From assembly GCA_018221105.1 (NCBI GenBank), contig JAAOYA010000010.1, positions 1-64,000 on the forward strand: a DNA stretch of 64,000 nt. Reading direction: 5' to 3'. How positions within the stretch are numbered: the first letter of the stretch is position 1; every line of letters starts with the position of its first letter. Positions 47,901-56,900 of this stretch are shown here, one piece after another. Source of the stretch: Candidatus Woesearchaeota archaeon (GTDB lineage: Archaea > Nanobdellota > Nanobdellia > Woesearchaeales > JAAOYA01). Below the pieces are notes generated by a model. The model was not told the DNA's origin. It worked only from the letters and a program-made list of their open reading frames with translations, and did not search any database. Made by a program: the position numbers and the translations under genes.

Positions 47901-50900
47901 CTAACGGATTTTACTGGATTGTTGATTCAGAACTGCAAGAAGTTTTTAAGTTTAACACTGACAAGACATATACTGGTACAAGTTTTGACACTAACATTTC
48001 AGGAAATTCTTTACCACTAGACATAACTTATGCTAATGGGTATTTTTGGATCACTGACACTTTAAGTGATGAAGTTTACCGTTATGATGATAATGGTACT
48101 TATACGGCGACAAGCTTTGACACAGCAGCAAGTGGTAACACTAATCCTCGAGGTATAACTTTTGACGGTACATACTTTTACATAGTTGATGAATCGGATT
48201 CTGCAGTTTATAAATATACAGAAGCTGGATCGTATGCTGGTAATTTCAGCACTAGCGGTAGTGGCAATACAGACCCCAGAGGTATTGAATACGCTTTTGG
48301 CAACTTGTTTGTTACTGATGGCGAAGGAACTGAAATTTATAATTATACTGTTGATGGCAATTACAACGGAATACATTATGATACTGAAGATGGCGCGTCC
48401 GGTAGTAGGTACCCAAGAGGCATAGCCTTTGATGGTACAAACTTTCGCATAGTTGACGGAGAGGCTTTTGTAGCATACAAATATGATGAAAACCTCACTT
48501 TTATTTCGAATGAACATATCTTGACGGCTGCAAGTGGCAACACAGCGGAGCGATGGAACAAGCACGCAATATACTTTCATAAGACTCAAGATTCAACAAT
48601 TCAAAACAACACTATTTTAGCCAAGAGCCATGACTCTTTTGGAATTATGATGAGTTCTAACATTTCTAACAGTATAATAACTAATAATGATGTGGATACA
48701 CAGTACGGGCTCGGCATCGAAATTGCAGGACTTGATTATATGATAAGTGGTGGTGATGCACCTTGCAAAAACAATAACATCACATACAATAAGGTAAAAG
48801 GATTTATTTATCCAGGAATTACATTATACTCTGATGTTACAAACACATTAATTGAAGGTAACAATATTACTAGCACCCAACGCGACTCCACAGGAATATT
48901 AGTAAGTTGGAATGTTAATAACACCAAAATTTTATCTAATAATATTAATACTACAGGTTACACTGACGCTATAGGTATTGAATTCAGATATGGAGTAGTT
49001 AATAGCATTATATCTTATAATAGTATTGAGACTGATGGCGATGCGAGTTATGGGATTTATTTTCAAAATACGCCAAGCAAAGAGGATAATGTCAATAATA
49101 CTATAAAATCAAATTTTATTAAAACAAATGATTTCAATGCACACGGCGTATTATTAGATTATGCAAATGACACTTTTTTTACATCGAATACTATTATAAC
49201 AACTGGTCAAAACTCTCATGGTATCACCTTTGTTGACTCCCCAAACACAACGTTTTCTAATATGACAGTCACAACAACAAACAATAACAGTTATCCGTTA
49301 TTTTTAAGAGATGATGTGGTGATGGATGATAGTGTTTTAAACGCTACATACCCTGGTGTTGTTGACGTTTACGTTGATAGTTCTGCAAGCGGAAATTATA
49401 ATCTTACAAATGTTAGTCTTTCAAGCAGTTATTTTGACGCTAGTGCTAACGGAACCCTTACTTCACTAAAATATTTTGATGTTAATGTTAAAAACGCTTC
49501 AGGTATTGCAGTACAAAACGCTAACGTAACATTAAAAGATTATATTGATAATATTCTTTTTTCAGAATTAAGCGATGCTAACGGCGATATTAGTCAACAA
49601 CTTATTTATGAGTTCGTGCACAACAATAGCATTAAAGAATACCATTATCATGATCTCAACGTTACTGCTAGCGGGTATGTTGATTACGTGCAAAGCTTTT
49701 CTTCAGGCAGGTCAACAGTATTAAATATTATTTTATTAAAAGAATCTAGTATTAGTGCTTGTCAAGAATTAAACCAGCCTAGTACTGCTTATGTTTTAAG
49801 CCAGGATGTTAGTACTGCCAGCACTTGTTTTAATATTACAGCAGACAATGTTGTCCTGGATTGTGCTGGTTACACTATTAATTATAGTAGTGCTGGAAGT
49901 TTAGGCTATGGAGTTTTTGCACAAAACAAAGAAAATCTTACTGTAACAAATTGTAATATAATAGAAGGTAGTCCAACAACTAATAATAAACACGCCATTT
50001 ACTTTAACGGCGTCAATAACGCTATCGTATTTGATAATATTGTTGATACTATTGGCAGCGGTTCTAACGCGCTATACTTGAGCTCTGGCAGTAATAACTT
50101 GTTTTATGATAACAAGTTTAACGCTCAAGACAGTAATGAATTAGCTGTTAGTTCAACAAATAATAACTTATTTTACAATAATATTTTTAATGGCAGTGGT
50201 TATTCTGTTAGTGGTTCTAACGAGTTCAACATTGCGTATCCGACACTGGGAACTAATATGTTAGGTGGCAATTATAAGGCTGGTAATTACTGGACCACAC
50301 CTAATAGTAATGGTTTTTCAAACACTTGTAATGACATTAATACTAACGGTTTTTGTGATGCAGCACTCTTAGTAGGGGGCACTAGTTATGATTATTATCC
50401 TATTGCAAAACCTAAAAATTCAACACTTATTATTTTTGATGAGACTGACGCTCTTGGCGGCGGCTTAACAATTTACCCTAATCAGAACACTGTGTTTTTT
50501 GCAAATTATACTCTAAAAAATACTACTGTGATAACTGATGTTACAGGAGATTGCAATATCACATTTTTTGATGGTACCAGCGCAATGGTGTATAATGCTA
50601 ACAGTTTATATTGGGAGTACTCGAAAAGCTTTGCAACATTTGGCGATTATTCTTACAATGTGACTTGTGATTCAACTTATCCTAACACTGGACTTAACAC
50701 TTTTGATGATATAACAATCACTGGTACTCCGCCACCAACAATTAGTAGTTTGCAAATTTTCGCGTCAAGCCCTAATAATCTTACAAGCGACGATATTTAC
50801 TTTAATTACACTTTTAGCGGTACTAACCAGTCAGATCACAGTTATTGGCAATATTATATTAATGCAGCACCAACTAGCGGCACTCAAGTAGTTATCGCTA

Positions 50901-53900
50901 GCAGTTTTGATACTGCAACCAGTAACAACAATGACCCGTACGGTATTGCTTTTGGCGAAGACTTTTTATGGGTTGTTGATGATAATAATAACACAATATA
51001 CAAGTATAATCTCGATGGGAGTTTCGCCACAAACTTTAGCACAACAGCTAGTAATGCAGATCCTTATGGCATAGCTTATGCTTATGGTTATTTATGGGTC
51101 ACAGAGTACGATGATGGCGCAGTATTTAAGTACACGACGACTGGCTCGTATGTTGATAATTTTAGCACTAGCGCTAACGCAAACCCTATAGGAATAACTT
51201 TTGCTGATAATCACTTTTGGATTAATGATTGGCTCGATAACACTGTATACCAATATGATAATGCTGGAGTGTATACTGGCACTAACTTTAGCACTCAAAG
51301 CAATAACACTGCGACCAGGGGTATAACTTTTGCTGATGGCCACTTTTACATTGTTGACAATACTGACGATGAAGTTTACAAATACACATTAAACGGTGAT
51401 TATGTAGAAAGTTTTGACACTAACAACGTCAATAACACTTTACCTGTCGGTATTGCTTACGCTAACGGATATTTTTTCATTACTGACCTTACAGGCGCAC
51501 AAGTTTACAAGTATTATGCTGAAAGCATTACTAGCGCTCAAACAAACAATAATGATAATGTGACAATTACTGTAACACCTTATGATGGTATTGTCAATGG
51601 CAGCTCGCAAAGTGATTCGCTAACAGTAACACTACCGGGTTATACTCCTAGTTTAACAATCAGTGATTCTGGCAGTTCATACATTAACCTAACAATTAAT
51701 TTCAATGCTAATTACACGTTGACTAATGGCACTATTGTTGATGATGTTTCCGGAGAGTGTAACATAACTTTCTTTGATGGCACTAACGCCATGACATATA
51801 ACAATGGCAACACGTTATGGGAGTACAGCAGAAGTTTCTCAAGCGCTAACACATATGATTGGAATGTGACTTGTAACTCAACACATACTGATAGCAATAT
51901 TAGCACTAGCGATTCTGTTTTAGTACAGCCTCTCCCGCCACCAAGCATTAACAATCTAAACATAATCTCTGATTCTGGAACTAACATCACAAGCGATGAC
52001 ATCTATTTTGAATACGATTTTGATAGCACTTTCTACAATGTTGATTATAGCACATGGCAGTATTACATCAACGGAGCCCCAATTAATGGCACATTAATTG
52101 TTTACGCAAATAATAGTTTTGACCCTAACAATAATGTTAGCGGCATTTACCCAAGCGGTATGACTTCAGCTCAAGGATTCTTATGGATTGTTGATTCAAC
52201 AGTCAATCAAGAAGAAGTCTACAAATACACTGCCGACGGCGAGTATACTGGAGATCATTTTGATATTCAAAGCACAGGCAATTACCAACCTACAGGCATA
52301 ACTTTTGGAGGAGGATATTTTTGGATTACAGATGATAACCCACCAGGCATTTACAAGTATTATCCTAATGGTACATGGACAGGTATTAATTTTAACATTT
52401 CAGGAAGCGGAAATACAAATCCAAGAGGAATTGTTTACGCACAAAACTATTTATGGGTTATCAACCCCTCAACTGATGAGGTCTATAAGTATCTCCCTAA
52501 TGGTTCGTACACCGGCACTAGTTTTGATACTTTGGCAAGCGGTAATGGGAACCCTTGGGGCGTAGTCTACATTGATGGATATCTTTGGATTGTAGACTCA
52601 TTTGATGACTTGGTATACAAATACGAATTAGACGGCACCTTCGTTGATAGTTACACAACTGATATAACTGCGAATCCCAGTGCTATGGGAATAGCATATA
52701 TAGATGGATATTTTTGGATTACAGATTATGGTAATGATAACATATATAAGTACAGATCTGAAATTGTCACTAGCCCTCAAACAAGCCCTAGCGATACTGT
52801 AAAAATTTCTGTATTGCCTTCTAACAATGTGCAAAACGGCACTTTAACTAATGATTCACTGACTATTACTAGTATCGGCGAGCCTGACACTCCTACGCCA
52901 AGCATTAATTCTAGTGATGGCAGCGATTTCTCAAACCAAAACCTCAACTGTGTTGCAGTAATTACTGACCCTGACGGTGACAATCTTAACGTTAGTATTA
53001 AATGGTATAAAAATGATGCGTTGAACTTAACTGTTGATTACAATAATAATTATGCTAACGGAACGTTATTTAATGCAGTGCTTGACAACGCTAATACTAG
53101 TGAGTGGGATAAATGGTTTTGCAGTATTAGAACGTATGATGGTACAATGTATAGTGTTGCTTGGAGCAATAGCAGTATTTTAACAATAGTTCCTACTGCT
53201 AAAGGCTTGTCGAACTTAACAATTGCTTCGATAAGCGGTAACACTTCAACTTTTGATAATATAACATTTGATTACTTGTTTAACAGTTCTTGGGATGTAG
53301 ATGCTAGTCAATGGCAATACTACATTAATGGCTTGCCAATCAACGGCACAGCAGGCGTTTACACAGGAGATAATTTTGACACATCGATTTTTGGCGCAGA
53401 CTCCGTGACAGGCATCACTTACGCCGACGGCCACCTATGGATTCTTGATACTATCGATAACGAAGTATATAAGGTTCAACTTAATGGCAGTTACACAGGA
53501 GAGCATTTTGACACATTAGCAAGCGGTAATAGTCCGGCGGTAGGCATGACATTTGCAGATGGCTATTTTTGGATAGCCGAAAATGGCGGAGGGGTGTACA
53601 AGTATAATCATGATGGCAGTTTCACAGGAGACATTTTTAGTGTTATAGGCAACCCTAAAAGCGTCACGTATTACGATAATCACTTATGGGTTGTCGTAAA
53701 TGAAGCAAAAGTTTTAAAATACGACTTTGATGGAAATTACGCAAATTTTAATTTCAGTCTCACCCCAGCAAACGACGCGCCTTACGGCATAACTTACGCC
53801 GATGAACACTTTTGGATAGCACAGCAAGGAGGAGGAATTTACAAGTACAATACTAGCGGCGTCTACACGAGTATTTATTTTAATATTTCAGATAGCGGCA

Positions 53901-56900
53901 ACGGCGCACCCTACGATATAACTTTTGGCAATGGTCAAATATGGGTTCAAGATTGGTCTGACGCACAAGTCTACAAGTATTATATTGAAACAATTGTTGG
54001 AGCGCCAACTAACTTTGCTGGTAATATGACAATTGAGGTCACACCTTCTAATGGTTATGATACTGCCATAGCACAAAATGACACTATACTATTAATTTAT
54101 CCTCCACAAAACATAAGCTCTTCTAACTTTGAAAATAGTATATCTACAAACTTTTCTGATTATGAATATGCAGAACTTGTAAGTTTCAATAATTTGACTA
54201 TTGGAACAGCAGACCTTGCAAAAATTATTTGGGATGGATCTTTGATTGTTGTAAACACTGATTTAGATAATGCGATTAATATTAGTAACGCATTAGTATC
54301 GATTGACAGTTCACAATTACATAGTTCTTTTAATTCTTCAGCGATTATCATTTTTTATAATGTGTCAATTAACGAGCCAGTAATACTAGTAGATGGTGAA
54401 CCATGCATAACTTGTAACTTGACAGGTTGGGATGGACAAAACGCCACGTACACAGTAGAACACTTCACGAATTATTCAGTAGTAGAAAACACAACACTAA
54501 CAATATACGACCAAGCAGACCCACAAGGAGGCGGTTTGAATTTAAGTGTTGGTCAAGATGTTATTTTCTTTGCTAATTATACTTACACTAATGGCACAGT
54601 ATTAGATGATATTATTAGTAATTGTAGTATTCATTTTGCGGGTTTTAATGCCGACATGAACTATAATAGTAGTAGTCTACTATGGGAGTATAGTAAAAGT
54701 TTTTCAAATGCAGGATTAAAAAGTTGGAGTGTTAATTGTAGTATTGCCTACACAATAACAGCTAGTGATACAGTGTTAGTAAATGGTACAGAGCCATCAA
54801 TTAATAATCTAGCATTTGTCGGTCTGACAATTGACAATGTTTCTTTTGAATACAGTTTCAATAGTCCTGTAGGCACTGATAATAATTTTTGGCAATGGTA
54901 TAAAAATGGTGTGAGCACTAATGGTGTTGAAGGTGTTTATAGCGGCACAAGTTTCAGCACAGCAGGTAGTGGTGCTAACTCGCCAAGAGGTATTGTTCTA
55001 GCTGAAGGTTACTTGTGGGTTACTGATACTCAAGATAGAGAAGTTTACAAGTATAACACTAATGGTAGTTATACAGGGGTGCATTTTGACACAGGGCTTA
55101 ATGGTAATAGTCTTCCTTATGGCATAACTTATACTAATGAATTGTTGTGGATTACAGATGCTGTTGACAGTCTAGTTTACAAGTATTACACAAATGGCAC
55201 TCCAGCGGGCAGTTTTGACACTTCTGTAAGCGGTAATGATAATGGTCAAGGAATGACTTTTGGCGAAGGTTACTTGTGGGTTATCGATAATATTGATGAC
55301 GAAGTTTACAAGTATAATACTGATGGTAGTTATACAGGGTTTAGTTTTGATACTGCAAGCAGCGGCAATGCAAATCCGCAAGGCTTAGGTTATGCTAATG
55401 GATACTTATGGGCAACTGATGCTGCAGATTACGAAGTTTACAAGTATACAACAGCTGGCGCTTACACAGGAGTGCATTTTGACACTGCGGGCGCTGGCAA
55501 CACTGGTACTGATGATATCAAGTATGCTAACGGATATTTTTGGATTGTAGATAATGTTGATGACAGAGTGTATAAGTATTTTGCAGAAGCTTTTGTTGGC
55601 AGTTCAACAACTCTAGAATATAATCTAACTATCGAAATCACTGTTTCTGATGGGTATTCTAATTTTACGCAAAATAGTAGCACACAGGTTGTTTTTCCTC
55701 CAGTAAATATTTCGGCTTCGAATTTTGAAAATAGTGTATCCACAAACTTTTCTGATTATAATTATGCAGAACTAGCAAATATTAGCAATGTGGTAATAGG
55801 TGAAGAAAACATTGCGAAAATTACTTGGGATGAATCATTAAGTGTTGTAAACAATGATATTGATAGTACTATTAGTATCAGTCAAGCTTCAATAGCTATT
55901 AACATTTCAGATCTTCACACATCATTTAATTCATCAGCAAGCCTCACATTCTACAACGTAACAATCGATGAACCAGTAATACTAGTAGACGGAAAACAAT
56001 GCACAACATGCAACCTAACAGGATGGGACGGACAAAACGCCACGTACACAGTACAACACTTCTCAAACTACACAATAGTAGAAAACACAACACTAACAAT
56101 ATACGACCAAGCAGACCCACAAGGAGGCGGTCTAACAGTTTATAATTATGAACCTCTTATGTTTTTTGCAAATTATACATTAGCTAATGCAACTGTGTTA
56201 AGTGATAGTATTGGAAACTGTAATATTATATTTTTTGATGGCACTAATGCTATGTTGTATAATAATAGTAATTATTTGTGGTATTATAATAGAAATTTTT
56301 CTGTTTATGGAAATTTTACTTGGAATGTATCATGTAATTCAACATATCCTATTAGTGATTTGCTCGTTGTTGACACAATATTAGTTTTGGATAGTACTCC
56401 ATTAATTAATGTTAGTGATTTATTAGCAACACTTAACATTGATGGTTCAATAAGTCTTGATTGGACTCTTGACTCACAGCCTAAAGTCGTTAAGTACAAT
56501 GTTTATCGCGCTAATACTACTATGAGCACAGCGAGTGATGGAGTGTTAGTAGTAGCCAATATTACTAGTTCGAGTTGGAATGATACAACAACAAAAGTTA
56601 GCAACATAACATATTACTACGCGTTAACAGGACTCGACAGTTTTGATAGGGAAAATCTCAGCGCATTATCAAACCAAGCTAATGCTACGCCATTAACATG
56701 TACTAACACTTATGATAGTTGCGGTGCTTGGAGTAATTGTGCTTCTGACTCTCAATCACGTACTTGCACTAGAGTGTGTTATATTTTAGGACAGCCTAAC
56801 AGCACTATTGAAGTACAATCCTGCACTAGTGGCGACGGTGGTGGAGGCGGTGGGGGTGGAGGTTCCGGCGGAGGAGGCCTTGGTAGTGGTGATGGTGAAA

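Noticed and set aside
46000-56500. Many antisense ORFs inside the giant gene (e.g. 45965-46267, 48062-48589, 51712-52002)
   Set aside because: Low-complexity complements of the repeat-coding strand, no start context or family features.
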